The position numbers and the translations under genes were made by a program. The notes beneath the pieces are model-generated. The model was not told the DNA's origin. It made no database searches and saw nothing but the letters and a program-made list of their open reading frames with translations. This document shows, one piece after another, positions 51,598 to 60,849 of a DNA stretch of 64,000 bases. How positions within the stretch are numbered: the first letter of the stretch is position 1; every line of letters starts with the position of its first letter. Source of the DNA: Daphnia pulex (taxonomy: Eukaryota > Arthropoda > Branchiopoda > Diplostraca > Daphniidae); NCBI RefSeq assembly GCF_021134715.1, contig NC_060025.1, forward strand, positions 7,378,001 through 7,442,000, in the 5' to 3' direction.

Positions 51598-53148
51598 TGG
51601 AATTAGACAAAAGTTCTTGCGCATGGACCATAGGATCTTTTCTGAATCTTGCAAGTGTAACCTGTGTCAGAATGTTTGTCGAGTGTACAACTGTTTCTAC
51701 ACTCTACAGCCGTTCAGAAGGCAACCCAGCTGAGAGGTATGTAGAGTTTTATTTTTCATAGATAGATTTGTGTAAATTTGTAAATAATATAGATAATTTT
51801 CCTTGTCCCATTGCTACTTAGAGTTCCAGTTTCAGTGAATGAACATGGAGTGTGTGAAGTGTTAGTACATTTACCAGATCTGCTTGATGAAAGTCAAATG
51901 CCTTACTGAATTTGTCACCCAAATGATAAAGGTAAACATCATTATCACCTTTTACCATGCTACTATGAGTTAATTTTGTTTAAGCTTCCTATTGATTCCC
52001 AACTCGTTTTTAAGAACAATTTGTGACGTCCCCTGAGATCGAGAGTCGGCCGCCAGTTTCAATCTACAACGCAGTTTCTTCATGGAATCGTGAGGTCCTG
52101 GCACGGAGATCCTTGAGCCAACGCTGGCTTTTGTCCATGACAGAAAAGGGACTTCCACCAACGTTCGGATCTTTATCTTCACGACGTACGCTGCTTCTTG
52201 TGCTTCACTGGCGAATTATTAGATCACTTCAGGGTTCGCTTCCGTCCGCTGTGAAATACCTGCAGTCACTCGCCACGGGATTATACCCAGGTAACTGACT
52301 TACTTTCGTAGATTATCTGCTAATAATCTTCTTGCGTTAAACTCTGTGTATGTGTAGTAATTCCAAATCAGGCCCTTTTTTGCGCGCAAACAGTGTTCCA
52401 TAGACGTTTCTTTTTTCTAACGCTAGATGGCTTTTCGATAATTTTCAGCTGTCAAAACAGTTACAGTTTGCACATCTCTTAAACATTTATTGGCACTTCG
52501 GCAGTTATTGTGTGAAAATTTTTTAGTGAAAACTGATGATAACTATTCCACCAACAAAGCTCACTTGTTAAATTTTCGATATTTGCATTTTTTTTCTACT
52601 TCCGGTTTGCTCATTTCACTCAGTAGTTCAGTAAATATTCATCTGAGGAGCAAAAGAACCACATATTCGTGATCCTCGTCGAATTTGTAGTAAAGTTCAT
52701 GTTATCTTTTTTAAGTTTTCGTACTTCCGGTTTCGAAAATTTTCCTGAACTATAGTTCAGGAAAATTCTCGATTTCGGCCAAATTTTGGATTTCGCTTAA
52801 ATCACACCTAATCGACCCCAAATTTCATGGAGATCACGAATATGTGGTTTAATTTGACGACAGCTCAATGGTTAAGGCGCTATCGCCTACTTCCGGTGTA
52901 GTTCCGGAAAATTTTCTTAAAACTTGCAAGTGAACTTTGTTCTGTGTGTAGTTCTCAATATTGAAAGCTAGATTTTAAGCAATTAAAAGTGCGCCTTTAA
53001 AGTATTGAGCAAAAAAACTAGATCAATGTACCTATATGTATTATCTATTATGTAACTTTTATTGGCATTTCACTTAATAAGAATTATTTTCTCTTTATTC
53101 AGATCATGCAGAGGAGACGTCGAGAAGATGGACACCAAAACATCGCAG
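51598..53148 (+). pseudogene. unrecognised four-exon gene with an in-frame TGA
   Basis: Four stretches with good acceptors and donors join in a single frame: 51598-51736, 51822-51931, 52015-52290 and 53103-53148 (phases 1-2, 2-1, 1-1 and 1-2). They read CAWTIGSFLNLASVTCVRMF, VPVSVNEHGVCEVLVHLPDL, then EQFVTSPEIESRPPVSIYNA, SWNREVLARRSLSQRWLLSM and DHAEETSRRWTPKHR. A TGA at 51907-51909 interrupts exon 2 (QMPY-stop-ICHPNDK). The last intron holds a fold-back repeat. Downstream exons, if any, would lie beyond the transposon nest. I do not recognise the family. It is most simply a gene recently broken by one nonsense change; read-through is the alternative. Confidence 0.45.
52655..52855. repeat. 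fold-back palindromic element
   Basis: Centred on a perfect 30-bp palindrome at 52738-52767 (arms AATTTTCCTGAACTA / TAGTTCAGGAAAATT). Outer arms ACCACATATTCGTGATC (about 52657) and GATCACGAATATGTGGT (about 52833) also pair, so the whole 200 bp can form one imperfect hairpin. ACTTCCGG recurs at about 52600, 52722 and 52890. It looks like a small fold-back or MITE-type element. No target duplication was identified. Confidence 0.65.
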
Positions 53149-53419
53149 GTATCTCCAAAATGTCAGCGCGGATCATCATTTGTTGTTGGTAATATTTTTG
53201 TTTGTTTGTGCTAGTTAACCCGTTGGCTGCCACGCCTTTGTTCTCCCCTGTGTGAGCTCCTTAGCACGGGCCGCGCTGTTCGGTCTCGTGGTTTACATGC
53301 CGCGGGGTCGGACAGTCGCACCAGCCCAAGATTCGCCGCAAGGCGCCTGTTAGGCAGTGCACCATAGGGACTTCCCCCTTGTCGATACGGTGATGGATTC
53401 TAGAGGCGTGCATTCCATC

Positions 53420-53790
53420 TGTTGCAATCTGCTCAGCCGACGAGCGGATTCGACCAAGCAGATTGTTTACGTTACATGACTAAACGAATACACGACACAA
53501 GGGATTCTTAAAAACATCTTTATTGGGGACACTACGCGGAACAGGCCAGGTGTTAACCAAAGCCATCCCTCAGACTTGCTTACGAAAGTAAGACTTACTC
53601 AACACACATAACCGACAGGTTACTGACGGGAGACGACCGACGAGAGACGACGACTGACTACACATAGTCGCTGGCCAGCTTACAACAGTTACGCCCTCTG
53701 ACGGTACAACTACACGGTAGGGTTCTCACATACGCACACAGATGGGGTGACGGGACAGATTAGATGGACACAGACGAGCCGTCTGCAACA
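53420..53790 (-). repeat. LTR (3' LTR of the element)
   Basis: 371 bp, TG...CA. On the element's strand it holds AATAAA (TTTATT on the plus strand near 53520), a polyadenylation signal. By eye it is identical to the right LTR. Confidence 0.93.
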
Positions 53791-54185
53791 TTCGGCCCTT
53801 CCTGACTCGATTTGACACCAACATAGAAGCACACAAACAAAACTATTTACATATGATACATGCCATTTGTCAAATCGAAATCAAGCAACAAAGACAAAAA
53901 AAAAGATTGGGACCTTAAAACTAACCTTTCCATTCCCTCATTCAAACCCACCCAAGAAAAATAATAAATGTTCAAAAAAAAAACTAAACTTTCAGAGCTG
54001 GGCGGTGGGTAGGGATATGGCGTGAAACCAACACAACAATAAACAAAAAAAAATAAACAAAAAACACCATAAAGACATACCCAAAAAAAAACAAAAAAAA
54101 CAGGAATGTTTCAACTCAAACTTTCAACCAACTGAAGAGGAGTTTTGTTCTTCGGGATCTCGGTTTCGTAGGAGAGGGAGCAGCT

Positions 54186-54638
54186 TTAACTTTGGTTCAA
54201 TTTTCTTTGGATGAGCAGCAACGCACCAGGATAGAAATCTTGCACCACTCGTTGCCTTAGGTCAACCAGATGTTTCGACTTGATGAGACGTGCAGCTTCT
54301 CTGAGCTCGCTGAAACGGGCGAAAAAGACGTTGAACGGCTGTGGACGCTCTTTTGGCCACTGGAACTGATACTTCGACGAAGTAAAGGGAAGTCTGCCAT
54401 GCATGAGCTGAAACGGCGAAATGTTTACGTTACTTTTTCTAACCGTGCTGACATCAAACACTTCTGCAGGCAGGTGACAATCCAAATCGTCGTGTTCCAT
54501 GTCAATAAACGCTGAAAGAGTTTGAGGAATCGTTCCGTTCGTTCTCTTTACCAATCTGGACGTTTTCGGTTGCTCTGCCATCGCGAACACGTGATGAGCT
54601 CCCCACTCATTAACTTTCAAAGGACCGGGACGATCCAT
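54186..54638 (-). pseudogene. retroelement integrase C-terminal fragment
   Basis: An open stretch of about 150 codons resembling the end of a Gypsy-type integrase. It includes a degenerate NGTIPQTLSAFIDMEHDD where NG-x-x-ER is usual, SPFQLMHGRLPF, and a C-terminal VQDFYPGALLLIQRK like the DPYxxGDLVLV module. The catalytic D,D-35-E core is not present. Confidence 0.65.
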
Positions 54639-55099
54639 TCCGACAGAACGAAACTGGCGATCAGGAGAAGGAATAGCTTTCAGCTATACAGCAGGAGATC
54701 CACGGGTACATGTATAAGACTGACAGTAATTGCAAGGAGACACATATTCTTGTACATTCACACGACAAATTGGCAATCAACACCATACTGATACTACTTG
54801 TTTCACCCATGCCCATATGACTGTAAAGAGGAGTTGTTGTGACGAAATTTCAATTACTTTTCTACTCATACGGACGGGAAAACAAAATAAATTTACGACC
54901 CTGGGAAAAATTTATCTTACACAAAACTTTACGACCAACTTTAAAATTATTGGAACTTTAACCCATGACATTTGAATTTACGAAGGTGATAATGGGACGC
55001 AATTGGCTATCCAAGTTGTGGTTGGAACGCCAATTCAACATTACTCAAGCGTGCCTATTGGCTTTCTACTGTCAAATACACACACTACATGACCGATCT

Positions 55100-55270
55100 C
55101 GGAGCCACTGCGTCCAATACAGGATTCATCAGGGTTTCGAGATAGGACATCAGCCACGCAATTATCTACATCTTTTCTGTGGCAAACTTCAAATTCAAAC
55201 TCTTGCATAGCCAGGTTCCATCTGGCGAACTTACCACTCACTTCAAACTTCAATTTCCACTCAACGAACA
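55100..55270 (-). pseudogene. retroelement RNase H fragment
   Basis: Reads EVSGKFARWNLAMQEFEFEV and then DVDNCVADVLSRNPD, the GRLARW...ADALSR signature at the end of Gypsy-type RNase H. The surrounding interior is rich in A runs and has no continuous pol frame. Confidence 0.65.
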
Positions 55271-56356
55271 GCAGAGCTGTCACCACAAAAAAAAACAAAA
55301 AGAAACAAAAAAAAAACAAAAATCGACTACCATACACGTATGTTCTAACAAAGAACACAACTGCACAGTAAATACTAAATACTATTTCTTTAACCAAAAC
55401 AAATGAAATTATTAGACGCTGTTACTCTAAATGACGAAAAAAAACGATACAAAATTAATTAATCATGCTGCAACGAGACGAAGGCTCAAAAAAAAGGAGC
55501 AAAAAGAAAATGGCGATTTGACGTGGTCCATCTCCAGAAACTTGCATAAAATGGCTCCAAGGCCTATTAGACTTGCCTTTGTCTGCAAACGGGACGTGTA
55601 CCTTGAAACGGCACTCCAGAATCTTCACGTTTTGGCGGCATATAATTAAATTAGAACTACTGGTAGGGCTAAACACACTTAATTACTACGCAATGTTAGT
55701 TAAATATTCAACAAACCAAAAACAAAATAAAAAAAAACGAAATACAAACACAGGTCGTGGTTACGAATCACGACGACTGGACGTAATCGACGAAAAAATA
55801 ATTAGTTATACTTGACCAAAAAAAATGAAACAATAATATGCTCAATACCAGAGCAAAAAAAAAGAATAATTTACTTACTGTTGGAGCCAGTGCATGTTCA
55901 GGGCTTCAGACGAAAGAAAAAAAAAGAAATGGCGGCTATCGCGCAGATTCCATAAGCCACACAAAAAAAGAAAAGATTTTGTTTCAATGCCTCGACGGGC
56001 CACGTGGTTTTACGCGCGAAATGTTTAGGGGGGTGGGTGGGGGCGTTTTCCACACGAGAAAAAAAAAAGTTGAAGGGGGGGGGGCTGATGACGTAACAAA
56101 AAAAAATGACTGAAACTACTAATCGTCACTGTCTTGACGAAAATTCCACAAGAAACAAAAAAAATAAATAATTAAATTACTAACTAAGCTGAACAATGAG
56201 AAGGACTTAAGTGGGCTTTACAAAAAAAAACAAAAAGAAACAAAAACTACGTAAATATCGCACGGGCAGTTCTCACAAAACAAAAAAAGATTTTACCAAA
56301 AAAAAAAAAAAAAATGAGAACTATTCAATGGCCCGTGCCCGACTTCTGACACCAAA

Positions 56357-56727
56357 TGTTGCAATCTGCTCAGCCGACGAGCGGATTCGACCAAGCAGAT
56401 TGTTTACGTTACATGACTAAACGAATACACGACACAAGGGATTCTTAAAAACATCTTTATTGGGGACACTACGCGGAACAGGCCAGGTGTTAACCAAAGC
56501 CATCCCTCAGACTTGCTTACGAAAGTAAGACTTACTCAACACACATAACCGACAGGTTACTGACGGGAGACGACCGACGAGAGACGACGACTGACTACAC
56601 ATAGTCGCTGGCCAGCTTACAACAGTTACGCCCTCTGACGGTACAACTACACGGTAGGGTTCTCACATACGCACACAGATGGGGTGACGGGACAGATTAG
56701 ATGGACACAGACGAGCCGTCTGCAACA
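56357..56727 (-). repeat. LTR (5' LTR of the element)
   Basis: 371 bp, with no difference from the left LTR found by eye, implying recent insertion. The primer-binding site follows it on the minus strand (56356 downward). Confidence 0.93.
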
Positions 56728-57075
56728 CATCTTCTCCTGTCACCGTGTCAGCCCGGACTTGTCAGCAATGGCAAGTCCCTCCTTGGTCATAGATCCTTCT
56801 GACGTGGCGCGTAGAGTAGTAGAAGAACAACCTACGGGTTGTATGGCGTGGCAGCCAACGGGTTAACTTAAGTGTATGTGTGTATGTATTTATGTTTGTA
56901 TAATTTGTGTGATTGTAAGATGTGGTGGAATTTTGGGTGGAGGTGGGATAATAAAGCAATTCGTTTTAAAGTGTTTGTCCAAATTGTGTCTGAGTATTTT
57001 ATAACAAAGTAATGTTTAGCAAATAAAACAGTTTATTTCTTAAACTTTGAATAGTTACACTCATGCGCAAATGAT

Positions 57076-57345
57076 CAGTCACTTGGCTATTACTTACAAA
57101 GACATTAGAAAATCTTTTTCCATCTCCCTTCTTTCAAAAATTCCTGTGAAAGAGCAAAACACAACGTCTGCCATGAACTCCTTTGTTACGCCAGAACCTA
57201 AATGTCAAGTAAACTGTTAACTCTAAAATTTTGGAGTGAACACTTAAAATTCGTCGATTTCAAAACTTACCCTGAAAAGAAATTCCGTCCAAGCACCAGG
57301 ATATGTCCTATGAAGATCGACTATAGCAGCAGTCACCTTCAAAAT
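57076..57345 (-). other. two exon-like stretches, unassigned
   Basis: A stretch at about 57272-57337 reads VTAAIVDLHRTYPGAWTEFL followed by FR, up to donor AGG|GTAAGT. The next open stretch follows ACATTTAG (about 57206) and reads SGVTKEFMADVVFCSFTGIF in another frame up to a stop near 57100. Joined directly they give a three-residue tail and a stop. I do not recognise the product. They may be gene-end remnants. Confidence 0.25.
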
Positions 57346-57594
57346 GTGAAATAGACAAGATCCAACCAAAATACAAACATCTGCCTCAAAGTCGAAAGGC
57401 TTAAAAATTAAGGGATGTCTTAAAAGATGTTTACCCGCATTAAAATATTTATTTTCTCATTAAACATCAACAATCAAATCCCGATGACTAGTATCTATTA
57501 AAAAATAACCGACAAATCTGAACACAAAAAACAAAATTGAAATTCAGCTCTAGTATTTAGAAGTTACCTTGTAGTCAGCTGGAGAAGCGTAGGT

Positions 57595-58565
57595 TATGGT
57601 GTAATCTTCAGGTGCCTTAGTTATGTAGTAACTCAGGGCAGAGGAATACGTTGAAACTTCGTTGAATAGGTCGGAGCAGCGTAAGTAGTGGGGAAATACT
57701 CGGGAGCCTTGCTGGTGTAGTAATTATGATCCATAGTTAGCAGCTTGGAGCAGAGTATTACTAGGGTTCCTCGGTGTAGTAAACTATTGCAGCGTACGTG
57801 GTTGTGTAATATGCGGTAATGTGCGGCTTCTTCGGTGTAGTACTTGAGTGCTTAGGTGTTGTAGCTAGGTTTAGCGTAGGTTGTGGTGTAGCAAACTGGA
57901 GCATCGGTGTGGTATTTCTGTTCAACGTAGTACGAAAGAGCAGCTTCTGCGTAGTAAGTCGTAATACTTGGCCGCCTCAGTTGTGGTTGTGTCGATCGGG
58001 GCAGAGTAGTACTTTGGCACTTCGGTGTAGTATTCGACCGTTTTGGTGGAGTAATAAGCTGAAGCCTCGGTGTAGTAGCTGGAAACAGAGTAGTACTTTG
58101 GCCTCGGTGTAGTAGGATGAGACATTCGTTTTCGTGTAGTAATCCAGCACCTTGGTGGTGTAGTAACTCGGGGCAGAGTAACACTTCGTGGCGTCGGTGT
58201 AGTAGCTCGGGGCAACGTAAGTTGTGGTATAATACTCCAGTGCCTTAGTGGTGTAGTACTTCGGTGTAGTAACTGGTCTTGGCGTAAGTTGTTGTCGTGT
58301 AGTAAGGCGGCGGCGTTGCGGTTAGGTATCCGCCATACCAAGGAGACATCGGTGCACCAGTGGTCGACCCAGCCATCAAAGATACAACACCAAACAGCAT
58401 CACGACACTATAGTTGAAACAATCAATAAATTTAAACATTATTATTCACTAATAATTAATAACTGGAACATTAACAAACAGAACAGCAAGATTGATACAA
58501 AACTCAATGAAAAAAACAGAATATCTACTCATAATTGCGGTTTGGTTACACGATGAGGAATGCAG
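57595..58565 (-). pseudogene. Tyr/Thr-repeat secreted protein, copy 1
   Basis: Opens with a signal-peptide-like stretch (SVVMLFGVVSLMAGSTTG, about 58408-58355) and APMSPWYGGYLTATPPPYYT. It continues as repeats of the type YYT-E/T-A/V-P-K-YYS-A-P spread over several frames (for example TEASAYYSTKTVEYYTEVPK and YYSAPIDTTTTEAAKYY). At least two frameshifts prevent one continuous reading frame. The 5' leader at about 58531-58600 carries an arthropod-type initiator ATCAGTCG with TTTAAAA about 30 bases upstream. Such tyrosine-repeat secreted proteins resemble cuticle or adhesive proteins; the role is inferred. Confidence 0.6.
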
Positions 58566-58649
58566 TTGGTGACAGATAGTGCACTGCAGATGTTGAATTG
58601 CCGGAGATCCTCACTCGACTGATTTCTACTACCTTTTCTCTACTTTTAA

Positions 58650-59320
58650 ACAGAGTACTCCTTGCGTAACACTTCGGGGCGTCGGTGTAGTAGCTCGGAG
58701 CACAAAGGATGTAGTGGAGTACTTGGGCGCTTCGGTGTTGTTGTAATTAGGGGCCTTGGGGCCTTGGTGTTGTAGGCAGGGGCAGCATTCATAGTCGTGC
58801 AGTATTCCGGTGCCTTAGTGGTGTAGTACTTTGGGAGCCTCGGTGTAGACTCCGGCTCTTTGGTGATGTAGCTCGGACAAAGTTATACTTCAGAGCTACG
58901 GTGTAGTAGCTCGGGGCATCACAAGTTGTCGTGTAATACTCTGGAGCCTTAGTGGTGTAGCAACCGGTTGTTGCGTATGTTGTGGTTTTGTAGTAAGGCG
59001 ACGGCACTGCGGTTTGGTATCCGCCATTAAGGAGACATCGACACACCAGTGGTCGACCTAGCCGTCAACGATACAACTTCCAACAGCAGCACGACGCTAT
59101 AGTTAACAAAACAATTAATAAATTTAAACATTGATATTCACTAATAACTGGAATCTTAACACATAGAAAAAAAAGGAGGATTTATGCTTAACTCAACATA
59201 AAAACAGAATATTTAACCATAATTGCGAACAGGTTGTACGATGAAAAATCCAGTTGGTGACAGATAGTGCCGCTGCAAATGTTGCCGTATCGGAGATGCT
59301 CATTCGACTGATTCCTATCG
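58650..59320 (-). pseudogene. Tyr/Thr-repeat secreted protein, copy 2
   Basis: A second copy with the same leader (59215-59320, GCAGTTGGTGACAGATAGTG-type sequence) and signal region. A small deletion converts SPWYGGY to SP-stop (about 59030). The following repeat reads GGYQTAVPSPYYKTTTYATT and then EYYTTTCDAPSYYT, and loses frame. Clearly decayed. Confidence 0.6.
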
Positions 59321-59454
59321 CCCTTTCTCTTACGTTAAAACGATTTTTCTTCTCCTGATTCACCTTCCAACTCTGTAACTGCTTGGAAATTATGCAACAC
59401 TTGTAACTGGTTAATTTAACTATTAACAAAAAAAAATATTAACACTAAATTAAC

Positions 59455-59800
59455 CAACGTAACAGAATATTTACCCATGATTGCGAATTGATTAAACGAC
59501 GAGGAATGCAATTGGTTACCCACGAGACATCGATACACCAATGGCCGACCCAGCCATCGATACAAAACCCAACAGCAGCACGATGCCATAGTTTACTATA
59601 CAATTAATAAAAATGAACATTTATATTCAATAATAACTGGCATATTAACCAGTAATTTTAAAGTAGCATTGACAGAAAACTCCATGTAAAAAACAGAACA
59701 TTTACCCATGATTGCGATCTAGTAAAACGACGAAGAAGGCAGTTGGTAACAAATAGTGCGCTGCAGTTGTTGCCGTGTCGGAGATGCTTAGTCGACTGTT
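59455..59800 (-). pseudogene. Tyr/Thr-repeat gene, leader fragments of copies 3 and 4
   Basis: Two further leader/signal fragments: 59470-59615 (ATCGTGCTGCTGTTGGGTTT-type signal region, without the usual TATAG acceptor) and 59700-59800 (the leader only, with initiator altered to ACAGTCG). No repeat body follows. They show a tandem array that has lost its coding parts. Confidence 0.55.
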
Positions 59801-59846
59801 TTCTTTCGCCTTTACGATTTTTTCTCATCCTGATTCACCTCATAAC

Positions 59847-60250
59847 CCTTGCGGCTATTGTTGATAATGATGCAAAACCAAAACGTACCGTTCTCACCCA
59901 ACCTCTACACCACTGCATGACACGTTTTAAGTAATGATCTCCGTGACCTTCGATTGAAGGAAATGCAAACTAACCTTTCCTTCTGCAGGTAGACGTTGCT
60001 GGGGATGGGTCTAAAAAAAACAATATCAAAATGAATAGCAAATGGCTGAGCCTTGCGGCTATTTTACCTTTTTGATAATGAAGCAAAACGTCCCGTTCTC
60101 ACCCATCAACCTCTACACCAATGCCTGACACCTTTTACGTAATGATCTCCGTGACCTTCAATTGTACATGGCAACTGGCCTTTCCTTCTGCAGGTTGACG
60201 TTGCTGGGGATGGGTCTACAAAAACCAATATCAAAATGAATACCAAATGG
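59847..60250. repeat. tandem duplication of about 200 bp
   Basis: Unit 1 (59847-60050) and unit 2 (60051-60250) both run from CCTTGCGGCTATT to CAAATGG with scattered substitutions and small indels. On the minus strand each contains a similar reading frame after AG, HPQQR-PAEGK-S-H-Q-KVTEIIT-stop, with the stop in the same place. This suggests a duplicated terminal exon. Confidence 0.8.
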
Positions 60251-60390
60251 TTATGGCTTAAAACTCACTTCATACCAATTGACATTTGAGTTATTTGACT
60301 CGTTTCTTCGGTGAATGAATAAATCTTCCATTTCGAACCGTTTCAAGGACAGTTGCCATCAGGCGTGGTTAGGGCAAAGTTCATGCCAAG

Positions 60391-60648
60391 TTGATTGAAC
60401 TTGTGGTAAAACGGATCGTCAGCTGGGATTTCAATGGGAAAACACTGGGTTGGCGTGAATCTTATCAAGTCAACCCGTGGGGCATCGTAGGCAAGGCTGA
60501 TCGTGCGCTAGGAAGAGCAGTTTGGTCCATGGCTATTTTTGGCGCAAAGACACCTGTTCACTTCATTGAAACCAAAGTATTTTTTTATCATTTTCTACTA
60601 CACAAATCTATGGTTAAGTTGCAAACCATAAATTTAAGTGGGAAGTAG
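60391..60648 (+). other. unassigned open stretch
   Basis: About 80 codons containing RIVSWDFNGKTLGWRESYQV and RAVWSMAIFGAKTPVHFIET. The last part faintly recalls the Tc1/mariner VMVWGxxxxxGKTPLxFI region. The resemblance is too weak to name it. No splice or transposon ends were found. Confidence 0.2.
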
Positions 60649-60728
60649 GATGCGCTGAAACGTCGAACGAGGCATGCCTCAAAATGTTTGCTCTAAATTA
60701 TTACACGATTCGTCGAGTATTCGGTACT

Positions 60729-60823
60729 TGACGCCGGATCCAAAGTGTATCAGCATGCAGGCAACGGGATAGTCTGACGAGTCCAGTGGATTGTGAGACC
60801 CAAACCAGTCTCAACCGGCGTCA
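60729..60823 (+). other. structured inverted-repeat segment
   Basis: TGACGCCGG (60729-60737) pairs perfectly with CCGGCGTCA (60815-60823). Inside, GAGAC and GTCTC (about 60795-60812) form a second hairpin. The segment holds CTGACGAGTCC, reminiscent of a hammerhead core strand, but lacks the required GAAA. It may be a structured RNA or a transposon end. Confidence 0.4.
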
Positions 60824-60849
60824 GGTTGAACCTATACCCGTTACCAATT

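Larger units (their letters stand above)
53416..56731 (-). mobile_element. Gypsy-like LTR retrotransposon, internally deleted, nested
   Basis: Two 371-bp LTRs (53420-53790 and 56357-56727) begin TGTTGCA and end TGCAACA, with a 4-bp CATC target duplication (53416-53419 and 56728-56731). Coding remnants and the primer site set the direction as minus. Next to the right LTR lies TGGTGTCAGAAGTCGGG, complementary to a tRNA-Leu-type 3' end. A purine-rich tract (AGGAAGGGCCGAA) abuts the left LTR. The interior is only about 2.57 kb and keeps an RNase H tail and an integrase C-terminal part. Gag, protease and the RT core are not seen, so the copy is not autonomous. Confidence 0.9.
53215..56866. mobile_element. 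piggyBac-like nonautonomous element, interrupted
   Basis: Ends are perfect 18-bp terminal inverted repeats, CCCGTTGGCTGCCACGCC at 53219-53236 and its complement at 56845-56862. Both are flanked by TTAA (53215-53218 and 56863-56866). TTAA target duplication and a CCC start are hallmarks of the piggyBac superfamily. Without the nested retroelement the element is about 330 bp with no transposase frame, so it is a MITE mobilised in trans. Confidence 0.85.

Noticed and set aside
52860..52905. tRNA-derived SINE head (GCTCAATGGTTAAGGCGCT)
   Set aside because: It resembles an A-box, but no convincing B-box or tail follows.
60770..60815. Hammerhead ribozyme (CTGACGAG core)
   Set aside because: The CUGANGA strand is present, but the matching GAAA strand is replaced by GUGA or CUCAA and stem I does not close. 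The catalytic core is incomplete.
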